Origin: Chrysomallon squamiferum
Lineage: Eukaryota > Mollusca > Gastropoda > Neomphalida > Peltospiridae
Assembly (NCBI GenBank): GCA_012295275.1
Contig: CM022679.1
Span: 14,345,842 to 14,409,841, forward strand
Direction of reading: 5' to 3'
Length of the DNA: 64,000 nt
The position numbers and the translations under genes are program-made. Below are positions 1 to 45,579 of this stretch, one piece after another (the first letter of the stretch is position 1; each line of letters starts with the position of its first letter). The notes below the pieces were generated by a model. It had not been told where the DNA came from and did no database searches. It saw nothing but the letters and a program-made list of their open reading frames with translations.

Positions 1-117
1 GAGATCACACAGAAATGTATATATATAATATGTGCTGGTATTACACACACGTTTGTGACCTATCTGCTGTATGTTAAACTGTGCTGAGTGGATACTGTGG
101 GGAGACATGAGTTCAGC

Positions 118-32129
<32,012 letters not shown>

Positions 32130-32137
32130 ATAGAGAG
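32130..32137 (+). other. 3'UTR start, exon 12 end before a UTR intron
   Basis: Eight bases after the stop codon comes a consensus donor gagag|gtaacg. A stop this close to the junction (<50 nt) would not be expected to trigger nonsense-mediated decay. Confidence 0.5.
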
Positions 32138-32590
32138 GTAACGAATAGTTTAAACTCATTTAGATCATAGAGTGCTGAACATACGAAGACAGTAATGAAA
32201 TGATCGTTCATATTGTCATGTGCAAAGCAAATATAAAGAAAAACAATAACTACCAAAAAAAATACCCCAGAGTTAAAAATACCCAAGAGTTAAATTTATT
32301 GAAAGTAAAATATTTTGATTTTCTTTGTGTTGTTTGATTCAGCAGATTATACCGTTTTTTTAAATTTATTTATTTAGTTATTTTATTAATCATTCAACTC
32401 TTCATTAAATTATTTGATCATCTTTTAGGGTTTTTTGTTGTTACTGCTGCTACTACTAATTTTGATATTATTATTACTATTATTTATTTATTTATTTAAT
32501 TTTTTTTTCATTATTTATTTATTTTGCTACAAGCATTGTTTACATTTTTATATATACCTCACTTAATTAGAACTTTTTCTTTTTAAACAG
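32138..32590 (+). other. Probable 3'UTR intron
   Basis: Donor gtaacg at 32138 and acceptor actttttctttttaaacag ending 32590. The sequence between is AT-rich with TTTA repeats, while sequence after 32590 is more complex. RNA data would settle it; readthrough is the alternative. Confidence 0.5.
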
Positions 32591-33460
32591 AAATAAAACG
32601 TGAATGAAGAAGGAAGGATGTTGTCAGTGGAGTTGTTGAACAACACAGCAGCAGTGATGTTTTATATGAGTGTCTGTCAGTAACGCTGTTGTTCACAGTA
32701 CACTCATCATCTCATCTCTGTTTGTCTGAAGTCAGTCTGTATGTTTGTCTGTCTGTTATTAGTTCACTTCTGGGCAAAAGAAAGACACCATGAAGATACC
32801 TAACAACATATTTAACTGCAGCATTTTTCAAAGTGGACAGAAAACAGTTTGAGCTGGCCATTGACTCAGTCTTTATATTACATTTGTTCAAACTGCCGGC
32901 TGATACTGTAATTATAAACAGTTTTTGTGTGAAAGGAATTATTCTTTCTTGTAACTAAACAGGAGACACCATTTTGTTGATACAATTTCCAGGAGAAAAT
33001 TACAGACTGACGTTCAAACAGATCACAAAGAGAAAGAACAAACATTCAAAACACAAAAATAGTGCTGACTCAGTCTTTGTAGTATATAGTGTGTGAATTA
33101 AATGAAATATCTGTGGCATTCAGAACATAATTTTATTCAGATAAGACAGAATATAACTGATTTAGTAAGAAAGTATTAACAAGTGCAGGAAACGAGTAAA
33201 ACAGTGATAGGACAGCTGATTTTAATAAAAATTATATATTTCGATAATACTCCATAAGGAAACAGATCTGCATTTTTTTTTTTTCAATTTACATCTGTAG
33301 TAAGCATTTTCAGTATCTGCTTCATCTATTCAGGTGATATATATAGTTGTAGTTGTCAAGGAATTAGTTTTCTTTTTTCGATGAGACATTACATATACAC
33401 TAGATACATTATTCAAGTTAGTCAGTTTAATATATTCTCTGTGTATGTATTCTGTGATAA
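32591..33460 (+). other. Probable 3'UTR exon of SORBS
   Basis: Less AT-biased, higher-complexity sequence (cagtggagttgttgaacaac etc.) with no open frame of note. The 3' end is not clear: AATAAA-like words occur repeatedly downstream (for example 34568, 36295), so the UTR may extend several kb. Confidence 0.45.
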
Positions 33461-33479
33461 CAGTTGTGTAAATATAATC

Positions 33480-33964
33480 ATATGTTAACATAAAATGAGA
33501 AAATATGGTGGTACCATGTCATAAAGTATATTGGTACTGTAACATAAAGTGAGAAAGTATACTACTACTTTAACAAAATGAAAATGAGGTAACATAGCAG
33601 TCCCCTAACATAAAGTGTGAAAATATGGTGGTATTTTAACATGGAGAAAGTGAGATATTGTGCTAGTACCTTGACACAAAGTGAGACAATATACTAGTAC
33701 TTTAACATAGTAATAGTTAGATAACACAGCAGTCCCTAACATAAAGTGAGACACTTGGTGGTATTGTAACATAAAGTGAGAAAATGTAGTTTAACATAAA
33801 GTAAGAACATATAATGGTTCTTCTACACAAAGTGAGAAAATACTGCAGTACTTTAACACAAAAAAGAAAAGAAAAAGGTTGTTGTTACTTTAACATAAGG
33901 AAGGAAAGAGAAAATATAGCAGTGATTGATTACACTGAAAAAATTTGTGGTTTATTAAATAAAA

Positions 33965-34010
<46 letters not shown>

Positions 34011-34290
34011 AGAAAAAATAGTGTTACTTTACCCCAAATTGGAAATACCAGCAGTATTTTTACTTCAAGTGAGAAAACACTTAACTTAACACAAAGTGAG
34101 AAAATGTAATCATGCAGTAACACAAAATGAGAAAATAAAGTGGTACAAAGAAAGTGGTCACATTAAAAAAAAAAACTGAAGGTGAAAATATAGTTATATG
34201 AGAATATAGTTATATTGTAACATAAAGTGAGAAAATGTAGCAGTTTGTTAACACAAAGTGAGAAAATGTAGTTGTATTTTAACACTGAGA
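33480..34290 (+). repeat. Degenerate minisatellite, 'taacataaagtgagaaaata' unit
   Basis: The core aacataaagtgagaaaat plus a variable 'gtggtactt' part recurs about 18 times at roughly 35-60 bp spacing, interrupted by A-rich and TA tracts (33961-34004). Old tandem array in the 3' flank or UTR. Confidence 0.82.
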
Positions 34291-34425
34291 GTAGGGTATG
34301 ATGCATTCTGTACAGGAGTGTTAATGCTTTGACAAACAAACCCCAGCAACGTCTACGCATTATAATTCTAAATAATAAAAATTAATGATTGTAGGCTGAT
34401 TATAGGTAGCATGTAATGTGCCACA

Positions 34426-34467
<42 letters not shown>

Positions 34468-36228
34468 CAGGGTTTTCCCTCCCAGGATTTTTTTTTCTTG
34501 TCTATGCACAAAACATCGAAGCAGTATTGTACATTATTTTCAGTGTGTGGCATTTTATTTATTACACTGAATAAAATTATAGGAGATAAAAGAAACATAA
34601 GTGCTGCATGTTCATACAGATCTGCTTAAAAAGTCACTGAAATTTTTATAAAAGGTTGTTCTAGTAGAGGATGTCTAAAGTCAAATTAAATTTGTTATAA
34701 TACGTTAAATTTTATGAAAATTTAAAAAAATTATTTTTTTTGAGATTATCATTTGCAAATCCTCATTTTAAAAAATAAATCTTAATGGTAATTAAATTCT
34801 GTTTTGTTGATGCATGATTTAATCACAGTTATTTAATTCACAGAAAAATACTTAATATTTAGTATTATTTCAATATATTACTTGGATAATCAGTAAAAAT
34901 TGTTTTAAAAAAACAAAGCAATAATTAGATTATGAAAAAACCTAAACAAAGTTTCAGTGGGCTTTTATTATTATTATTGAAATACAATTTAAATAGTGTA
35001 TGTGTATCAATGACATTATTTAGCTGTTTAATACACATTGATAGATAACTGAATGTTTGTAAATATTATTTAGCAGTTTAAACTCACATAGCTTAAACAC
35101 ACACACACACACACGCATACATACATTCAGATATATACATATATATTCAAATATATATAAATACACACACATACAGAGTATGTCATACAAATATATATAT
35201 GCACATAGTCATACAAACACTTATCTACCATATATATATATACATATATGCATATATTTATATTACATACTTATGCAATATGTAAACACAGAAACAAAGT
35301 TCTGTATGTTGGATAATTATACAAAAACGGTTTTTGTCTGAAATATTTTTTATCAAATACACAGATTTGACAATTTTTTCCTTCAGTAAAACAACACAAC
35401 TTAAGAATTTTACACAGATTAAGCCTTTGAACAATGAATTTATTATTTTTATGTTTGCCTTTGTTTGTTTTTTCTTTTCTCTGTGCCTTTCAGTGTAAAA
35501 ACATACTTGGCATAATTACTGCATGAAAACATATCTTGTGTTGTGAATATGAAAATGTTGTTGCTTCTATTTTTTTTAAAAAAAACATTTTTTTTTTTTC
35601 ATTTTTTGCTTTTTTATAAAAAATTTCTCTCCTTTTTTTTCTTGTTATTTCATGCATGGTTGTTAGATATTAGTATTATAACACAGTCATGTTGTGCATA
35701 CATTTAAAAATCATTTAAATATTGTCATATTTTATTTATTAATATGGGTTTAATATACTATTATAAATATATCTGGAGATATACACTGTACTGTATAAAA
35801 ATGTTTGTGACAAATTGTAAATTGTGAATATTGTATATGAACTTTTTTTCTTTTTTTTTTTCTAAAATGGAGAGTTGTGTTATATGAGCTGATTTTTTTT
35901 TTTTTAAATATGTCATGTTTCAATTTTGGAGCAGGTTTTATTTTTAAATTTTTTAAAATTAATTATTATTATTATTATTTTTTTTTTTGAATGGTGTTGA
36001 TGAATATATTTCACAATGGTGCTAGTAACAAATATAAACGTAATACATTTTTTTCTTAATGATCTCCATGTGAAAAGAGCCATTTTAATTACAGTGAAAG
36101 GGAGACAACTTCATCTTGGGAGACAATTCCGAATTAAATAAATTTATTTAAAATAAATAACGAAAAGCATTAACATTTTAAAATAATTTTCTTTTTATTC
36201 TATTATGTTATAATTTGATTATTATTAT
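34291..36228 (+). other. AT-rich 3' flank, no gene seen
   Basis: Includes a ~32-base poly-T at 34431-34462, AC/TA microsatellites at 35098-35260 and two 'gggagacaa' words at 36104 and 36118. No coding region was found. May partly be SORBS 3'UTR. Confidence 0.6.
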
Positions 36229-37337
36229 TTTTTATTATATTATTTTTTTTTTATATTTAAATTTTGTTTTTATTTTAAATTTAGAATTTCTTTCAATAAA
36301 ATCATTCATATTTTATATAACTATCAAAACATATAAAAGGATAATAAAATTGGTTAAAAATCTTTCAAATTTTAGAAAGTCATCAAGTATGAATCTGTCT
36401 TTATTGTATCTCTGTCGGCTTGGTGATCATTGAGAAAAAACACACAAATGTTTTGTGTATCCTTTATGATGGTTTGACCCAGAGACCTTTTCCTCTAGAT
36501 CGCTGTATTTATGTTCTGTAGTCTTTATATTTATATATTATTTTTTCTTGGTCTGATTGATTGCTTGTTGCTGAAGTCAGTGGAACAAATTGTAAAAAAA
36601 AAAAAAAATATATTTCTTAATAGATGTGAACGTTTCTAAAATAACCAACATTTTACAGTTTTTATTAACAGTTTATATTTTCAAAAAGTTTATCACATTA
36701 ATCCAGATCTTTTTTTTTTTTGTTTTTTAATTTGAAATTGTCTTTATTTATTGTGAATTAAAAGAAAATTTCAAATAATACTTTTTAATGAAAGAACATT
36801 TTAAAAATCATTTTGTAAATACATTTATAAATATTATTCAGATGATGACGTTACTAAAAAAAAAAAAAAAAAGAATAATAAAAATTTGTATGATAATAAC
36901 ATTTTGGCATTTTTACATTTGTATGTTCATGTTATTTAATTTTCTATAATGATAGAAGAAAAATTAAGTGATGTGATAAATCCTTTAAAATTCTTTTTTG
37001 TTTTAAACTGCCCATAATACCATTTATTACCAGTTCTAAATTTGAAAACTGATTTTTGAGCTCATATTTTCATTTTCTTTAACTAATATTTGAATTGTGA
37101 ACTTTCAAATTATAAAATTCTGTTTTTTAATATTATTATTTTTATTATTTATTAATAATGTTTTTGATTCAGAAACTGATCTCATCTGTGGATATGCAGA
37201 TTATATTTGAATCGGACAAAATTTTAATATCTCTTTTTTAGTAAATTTTTAGAACTTTTCTAATTTGTTATTGCTGTTTTCATGTATAAGTTTTTTCTTT
37301 CAGTTTCAATTATTATTATTATTATTATTACTGTTAC

Positions 37338-37385
<48 letters not shown>

Positions 37386-37865
37386 TATTACTATTATTAT
37401 TTTTATTACTATCATTATTATCATCATCATCATCTTATTTCTGAAGATACATGATTTATATAAAAAGGCTGTAAAAATTAATACCATTATAATTAACAAG
37501 TTTCTTAAAAACAATATAATTAAACCTTATAAAAAATAAATTAATTAATTAAAATTAAATAACACATTTTCAAAAAAATAATTGTGACATTTTTTGGTAA
37601 CATGTCTTAATCTATTTTTCCCACCTTGTTTTCACCTTAACCCTGTTTTCTTTTTTCGTTGATATATTTGGTTTTTTTTGTTTCTTGCTTCCCTGCCAGG
37701 TAGACATTGTAGACAAAAGCTAATCAACTGAACAGTGTTGTGGGTTTTACTTGATTAACTACTCACATGGTTTACAACTGTTGATGCATGGAGAATAAAG
37801 TGTTACAAGAAAACAAACGTTGTTGTTGTTGTTGTTGTAGTTGCTATGGACATCCTGGTATCTCT

Positions 37866-37906
<41 letters not shown>

Positions 37907-38131
37907 GGTGTGTGTATGCAAGTGGATGTATACACACACACAACACATATATACACATATATATATATACATACAAACATATATATATATATATATACAT
38001 ACATATATACATATACATACATACACACATACATATATATATATATATATACATACATATATATATATAATCATATATATATATATATATACATACAATA
38101 TATATATATATACATACATATATATATATAT

Positions 38132-38202
<71 letters not shown>

Positions 38203-38217
38203 CATACATACATATAT
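36229..38217 (+). repeat. Duplicated block A, first copy (about 2 kb)
   Basis: Matches 52368-54340 nearly base for base. For example, gatcattgagaaaaaacaca occurs at 36424 and 52561, an offset of 16137. Content: AT-rich unique sequence, an ATT array (37309-37440), then (GT)n, (AC)n and long (TA/TACA)n runs from 37865 to 38217. No gene is apparent. The high identity implies a recent duplication; microsatellite parts differ in length. Confidence 0.95.
37865..38217 (+). repeat. Compound (GT)n-(AC)n-(TA/TACA)n microsatellite in block A
   Basis: A GT run (37868-37904) is followed 30 bases later by an AC run, which is its inverted complement, and then about 250 bases of TATA/TACATA steps. All forward and reverse frames here (Tyr/Ile/His/Val/Cys repeats) are artefacts. 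The second copy is at 53993-54340. Confidence 0.93.
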
Positions 38218-38940
38218 TTAGAGAAAGAAAAGAAAGAAAACACTGAAGCAGCTTTTATGAATGAACAAAAGGGAGAATGAATAAAGATAGAAATAATTAA
38301 TGAAACAGATGGAAGTGTGGTATGGAGAAAGAAGACAGAGAATACTAACTGACTGAAGAAAAAAATAAATAAATAAAACCTTATGTGAGATGTGTTCACT
38401 GGTATATTTAGAATGGTATATTTGTGAGATGTGTTCACTGGTATATTTAGAGTGCCCTCCCTTATGTGAGATGTGTTCACTGGTATATTTATAGTGGTCT
38501 CCCTTATGTGAGATGTGTTCACTGGTACATTTAGAGTGGCCTCCCTTATGTGAGATGTGTTCACTGGTTTTTACAGTCGCCTCCCTTATGTGAGATGTGT
38601 TCACTGGTATATTTAGAGTGGCCTCCCTTATATGAGATGTGTTCACTGGTTTTTAGAGTGGCCTCCCTTATGTGAGTTGTGTTCAATGGTATATTTAGAG
38701 TGGCCTCCCTTATGTGAGATGTGTTCACTGGTTTTTAGAGTCGCGTCCATTATCTGAGATCTGTTCACTGGTATATTTAGAGTGGCCTCCCTTATGTGAG
38801 ATGAGTTCACTGGTTTTTAGAGTAGCCTCCCTTATGTGAGATGTGTTCACTGGTATATTTAGAGTGACCTCCCTTATGTGAGATGTGTTCACTGCTATAG
38901 TTACAATAGCCTACCCCATGTGAGATGTGTTCACTGGTAT

Positions 38941-39450
38941 TAAGAAAATAACAAAGAAAATTCGATTACAAAAGAGTGCATGAACTGATTCAAATATATG
39001 AGAAATAAATAATAAATAAATCAAATGAAAAATAAAGAAGGATGGAAAGAAAGAAAAAAATGAAATAAAAGACAGATAAGATGGAAAGAAAAGAAAGAAA
39101 GAAAGGTAGAAAAGAAAGAAGTAAGGATAGAAAAAAAAAAGAACGAAGGAAAGAAAGAAAAGAAAACAGAACGACCGAAAGAAAGAAAAGAAAGAAAACA
39201 CTGAAGCAGCTTTGCGAATGAACAAAACAGAGAATGAATAAAGATAGAAATAATAAATAAAAGAGATCCAAGCGTGCTACTATTTAAACACAGCATTCTT
39301 TTCAGTTTTTATTAAAAATAAAATATTAAACCATTTGTAGACTGCATTGATTAGCAGGTTAAGAATTTCCATACTGAATTTCTTCATTTCATTACAGAGA
39401 AAGAAGACAGAGAATACTAACTGAAGAAAAAAAGAAGAAACAATAAATAA
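38941..39450 (+). repeat. Representative spacer unit of the satellite arrays
   Basis: Each spacer has four parts: (1) aagaaaataacaaagaaaatt and a segment ending gcatgaactgatt; (2) a (TAAA)-rich stretch; (3) a 170-200 base almost pure purine tract (GAAA/GGAA steps, ending near gaaaacattgaagcagctt); (4) a more complex core (gagatccaagcgtggtactg, gattagcaggttaagaattt) ending (AAATA)n before the next minisatellite run. The minus strand of part 3 gives spurious Phe/Leu/Ser-rich frames in every copy. No similarity to a known transposon was recognised. Confidence 0.9.
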
Positions 39451-42400
39451 ATAAAAGTGGCCTCCCTTATGTGAGATGTGTTTACTGACATATTTAGAGT
39501 GGCCTCCCTTATGTGAGATGTGTTCACTGGTATATTTAGAGTGGCCTCCCTTATGTGAGATGTGTTCACTGTATATTTGGTATATTTGTGAGAGTGTTCA
39601 CCCTCCCTTATGTGAGATGTGTTCACTGGTATATTTAGAGTGGCCTCCCTTATGTGAGATGTGTTCACTGGTATATTTAGAGTGGCCTCCCTTATGTGAG
39701 ATGTGTTCACTGGTATATTTAGAGTGGCCTCCCTTATGTGAGATGTGTTCACTGGTTTTTAGATTTATGTGAGTTGTGTTCACTGCCCATTTAGAGTGGC
39801 CTCCCTTATGTGAGATGTGTTCACTGGTTTTTAGAGGTATATTTGAGATGTGTTCACTGGTATATTTAGAGTGGCCTACCTCATGTGAGATGTGTTCAGT
39901 GGTATAAAGAAAATAACAAAGAAAATTCGATTACAAAAGCACAAATAAACAGTCAGTGAGAGCAGAGTGCATGAACTGATTAAAAATATATGAGAAATAA
40001 ATAATAAATAAATCATAATATGAAAAATAAAGAAGGATGGAAAGAATGAAAGAAAGGAAAGAAAATATAGAAAAGATGGAAAGAAAAGAAAGAAAGAAAG
40101 GTAGAAAAGAATGAAGTAAGGATAGAAAGAAAAAAGAACGAATGAAAGAAATAAAAGAAAGAAAACATTGAAGCAGCTTTGTGAATGAACAAAACGGAGA
40201 ATGAATAAAGATAGAAATAACAAATAAAAGAGATCCAAGCGTGGTACTGTTTAATGGCAGCATTCTTTTCATCTTTTATTCAAAATAAAATATAAACTGG
40301 ATTGATTAGCAGGTTAAGAATTTCCATACTGAATTTCTTCATTGGATTACGGAGAAAGAAAAACAGAATAGTAACTGACTGAAGAAAAAATAAATAAATA
40401 AATCTTATGTGAGATGTGTTCACTGGTATATTTAGAGTGGCCTCCCTTATGTGAGATGTGTTCACTGGAATATTTAGAGTGGCCTCCCTTATGTGAGATG
40501 TGTTCACTGGTTTTTAGAGTGGCCTCCCTTATGTGAGATGTGTTCACTGGTATATTTAGAGTGGCCTCCCTTATGTGAGATGTGTTCACTGGTTTTTAGA
40601 GTCGCCTCCCTTATGTGAGTTGTGTTCACTGGTATATTTAGAGTGGCCTCCCTTATGTGAGATGTGTTCACTGGAATATTTAGAGTGGCCTCCCTTATGT
40701 GAGATGTGTTCACTGGTTTTTAGAGTTGCCTCCCTTATGTGAGATGATGTTGTTCACTGGTATATTTAGAGTGGCCTCCCTTATGTGAGATGTGTTCACT
40801 GGTTTTTAGAGTCGCCTCCCTTATGTGAGTTGTGTTCACTGGTATATTTAGAGTGGCCTCCCTTATGTGAGATGTGTTCACTAGTAGAGTTACAATAGCC
40901 TACATCATGCGAGATGTGTTCAGTGGTATAAAGAAAATAACAAAGAAAATTTGATTACAAAAGCATAAATAAACAGTCAGTGAGAGCAGAGTGCATGAAC
41001 TGATTAAAAATATATGATAAATAAATAATAAATAAATCATAATATGAAAAATAAAGAAGGATGGAAAGAATGAAAGATTGGAAAGAAAATATAGAAAAAA
41101 TGGAATGAAAAGAAAGAAAGAAAGGTAGAAAAGAAAGAAGTAAGTATAGAAAGAAAAAAGAAGGAAAGAAAGAAAGAAAACAAAGAAAACATTGAAGCAG
41201 CTTTTTGCGAATGAACAAAACAGAGAATGAATAAAGATAGAAATAACAAATAAAAGAGATCCAAGCGTGGTACTGTTTAAACACAACATTCTTTTCATCT
41301 TTTATTCAAAATAAAATATAAAACCATGTGTAGACTGCATTGATTAGCAGGTTAAGAATTTCCACACTGAATTTCTTCATTTGATTACAGAGAAAGAAAA
41401 CAGAGAATACTAACGGACTGAAGGAAAAATAAATAAATAAAACTTATGTGAGATGTGTTCACTAGTATATTTAGAGTGGCCTCCCTTATGTGAGATGTGT
41501 TCACTGGTTTTTAGAGTCGCCTCCCTTAAATATTTAAGTGGCCTCCCCCTTATGTGAGATGTGTTCACTGGTATTTTTAGAGTGCCCTCCCTTATGTGAG
41601 ATGTGTTCACTGGTATATTTAGAGTGGCCTCCCTTATGTGAGATGTGTTCACTGGTATATTTAGAGTGGCCTCCCTTATGTGAGATGTGTTCACTGGTTT
41701 TTAGAGTGGCCTCCCTTATGTGAGTTGTGTTCACTGGTATATTTAGAGTGGCCTCCCTTATGTGAGATGTGTTCACTGGTTTTTAGAGTCGCCTCCCTTA
41801 TGTGAGATGTGTTCACTGGTATATTTAGAGTGGCCTCCCTTATGTGAGATGTGTTCACTAGTAGAGTTACAATAGCCTACGTCATGCGAGATGTGTTGAG
41901 TGGTATAAAGAAAATAACAAAGAAAATTCAATTACAAAAGCACAAATAAACAATCAGTGAGAGCAGAGTGCATGAACTGATTAAAAATATACGACAAATA
42001 AATAATAGATAAATCATAATATGAAAAATAAAGAAGGATGGAAAGAATGAAAGAAAGGAAAGAAAATATAGAAAAGATGAAAAGAAAAGAAAGAAAGAAA
42101 GGTAGAAAAGAATGAAGTAAGGATAGAAAGAAAAAAGAACGAATGAAAGAAATAAAAGAAACAAAACATTGAAGCAGCTTCACGAATGAACAAAACGGAG
42201 AATGAATAAAGATAGAAATAACAAATAAAAGAGATCCAAGCGTGGTACTGTTTAAAGGTAGCATTCTTTCATCTTTTATTCAAAATAAAATATAAACTGC
42301 ATTGATTAGCAGGTTAAGAATTTCCATACTGAATTTCTTCATTAGATTACGGAGAAAGAAAACAGAATAGTAACTGACTGAAAAAAAAAAAAAAAAATCT

Positions 42401-45400
42401 TATCTGAGATGTGTTCACTGGTATATTTAGAGTGGCCTCCCTTATGTGAGATGTGTTCACTGGAATATTTAGAGTGGCCTCCCTTATGTGAGATGTGTTC
42501 ACTGGTTTTTAGAGTGGCCTCCCTTATGTGAGATGTGTTCACTAGTATATTTAGAGTGGCCTCCCTTATGTGAGATGTGTTCACTGGTTTTTAGAGTCGC
42601 CTCCCTTATGTGAGTTGTGTTCACTGGTATATTTAGAGTGGCCTCCCTTATGTGAGATGTGTTCACTGGTTTTTAGAGTCGCCTCCCTTATGTGAGATGT
42701 GTTCACTAGTATATTTAGAGTGGCCTCCCTTATGTGAGATGTGTTCACTGGTATATTTAGAATGGCCTCCCTTATGTGAGATGTGTTCACTGGTATATTT
42801 AGAGTGGCCTCCCTTATGTGTTGTGAGATGTGTTCACTGGTTTTAGAGTGGCCTCCCTTATGTGAGTTGTGTTCACTGGTATATTTAGAGTGGCCTCCCT
42901 TATGTGAGATGTGTTCACTAGTAGAGTTACAATAGCCTACATCATGCGAGATGTGTTGAGTGGTATAAAGAAAATAACAAAGAAAATTCGATTACAAAAG
43001 CATAAATAAACAGTCAGTGAGAACAGAGTGCATGAACTGATTAAAAATATATGATAAATAAATAATAAATAAATCATAATATGAAAAATAAAGAAGGATG
43101 GAAAGAATGAAAGATTGGAAAGAAAATATAGAAAAAATGGAATGAAAAGAAAGAAAGAAAGGTAGAAAAGAAAGAAGTAAGTATAGAAAGAAAAAAGAAG
43201 GAAAGAAAGAAAGAAAACAAAGAAAACATTGAAGCAGCTTTGCGAATGAACAAAACAGAGAATGAATAAAGATAGAAATAACAAATAAAAGAGATCCAAG
43301 CGTGGTACTGTTTAAACACAACATTCTTTTCATCTTTTATTCAAAATAAAATATAAAACCATGTGTAGACTGCATTGATTAGCAGGTTAAGAATTTCCAC
43401 ACTGAATTTCTTCATTTGATTACAGAGAAAGAAAACAGAGAATACTAACGGACTGAACGAAAAATAAATAAATAAAACTTATGTGAGATGTGTTCACTAG
43501 TATATTTAGAGTGGTCTCCCTTATGTGAGATGTGTTCACTGGTTTTTAGAGTCACCTCCCTTATGTGAGTTGTGTTCACTGGTATATTTAGAGTGGCCTC
43601 CCTTATGTGAGATGTGTTCACTGGTATATTTAGAGTGCCCTCCCTTATGTGAGATGTGTTCACTGGAATATTTAGAGTGGCCTCCCTTATGTGAGATGTG
43701 TTCACTGGTTTTTAGAGTCGCCTCCCTTATGTGAGATGTGTTCACTAGTATATTTAGAGTGGCCTCCCTTATGTGAGATGTGTTCACTGGATTTTTAGAG
43801 TGGCCTCCCTTATGTGAGATGTGTTCACTGGTATATTTAGAGTGGCCTCCCTTATGTGAGATGTGTTCACTGGTTTTTAGAGTCGCCTCCCTTATGTGAG
43901 TTGTGTTCACTGGTATATTTAGAGTGGCCTCCCTTATGTGAGATGTGTTCACTAGTAGAGTTATAATAGCCTACGTCAAGCGAGATGTGTTCAGTGGTAT
44001 AAAGAAAATAACAAAGAAAATTGGATTACAAAAGTGTAAATATACAGTCAGTGAGAGCAGAATGCATTAACTGATTAAAAATATATGATAAATAAATAAT
44101 AAATAAATATGAAAAATAAAGAAGGATGGAAAGAATGAAAGAAAGGAAATAAAATATAGAAAAGATGAAAAGAAAAGAAAGAAAGAAAGGTAGAAAAGAA
44201 AGAAGTAAGGATAGAAAGAAAAAAGAACTAATAAAAGAAAGAAAAGAAAGAAAACATTGAAGCAGCTTCGCGAATGAACAAAACGGAGAATGAATAAAGA
44301 TAGAAATAACAAATAAAAGAGATCCAAGCGTGGTACTGTTTAAAGGCAGCATTCTTTTCAGCTTTTATTCAAAATAAAATATAAACTGCATTGATTAGCA
44401 GGTTAAGAATTTCCATACTGAATTTCTTCATTGGATTACGGAGAAAGAAAACAGAGAATACTAACTGACTGAAGAAAAAAAAAAAAAATAAAACCTTATG
44501 CGAGATGTGTTCACTGGTATATTTAGAGTGGCCTCCCTTATGTGAGATGTGTTCACTGGAATATTTAGAGTGGCCTCCCTTATGTGAGATGTGTTCACTG
44601 GTTTTTAGAGTGGCCTCCCTTATGTGAGATGTGTTCACTGGTATATTTAGAGTGGCCTCCCTTATGTGAGATGTGTTCACTGGTTTTTAGAGTCGCCTCC
44701 CTTATGTGAGTTGTGTTCACTGGTATATTTAGAGTGGCCTCCCTTATGTGAGATGTGTTCACTAGTAGAGTTACAATAGCCTACATCATGCGAGATGTGT
44801 TGAGTGGTATAAAGAAAATAACAAAGAAAATTCGATTACAAAAGCATAAATAAACAGTCAGTGAGAACAGAGTGCATGAACTGATTAAAAATATATGATA
44901 AATAAATAATAAATAAATCATAATATGAAAAAATAAAGAAGGATGGAAAGAATGAAAGATTGGAAAGAAAATATAGAAAAAATGGAATGAAAAGAAAAAG
45001 AAAGAAAGGTAGAAAAGAAAGAAGTAAGTATAGAAAGAAAAAAGAAGGAAAGAAAGAAAGAAAAGAAAAAAAAGAAAGAAAACATTGAAGCAGCTTTGCG
45101 AATGAACAAAACAGAGAATGAATAAAGATAGAAATAACAAATAAAAAGAGATCCAAGCGTGGTAACTGTTTAAACACAACATTCTTTTCATCTTTTATTC
45201 AAAATAAAATATAAAACCATGTGTAGACTGCATTGATTAGCAGGTTAAGAATTTCCACACTGAATTTCTTCATTTGATTACAGAGAAAGAAAAAACAGAG
45301 AATACTAACTGACTGAAGGAAAAATAAATAAATAAAACTTATGCGAGATGTGTTCACTAGTATATTTAGAGTGGCCTCCCTTATGTGAGATGTGTTCACT

Positions 45401-45579
45401 AGAGTTTTTAGAGTCGCCTATTTATGTGAGAGATGTGTTCACTGGTATTTTTAGAGTGGCCTCCCTTATGTGAGATGTGTTCACTGGTATTTTAGAGTGG
45501 CCTCCCTTATGTGAGATGTGTTCACTGGTATATTTAGAGTGGCCTCCCTTATGTGAGATGTGTTCACTGGTTTTTAGAG

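Noticed and set aside
37759-38564. Up to 253-codon frames with Tyr-Ile, His-Thr and Val-Cys repeats
   Set aside because: Translation of GT, AC and TA microsatellites running into the satellite; same for 53919-54518.
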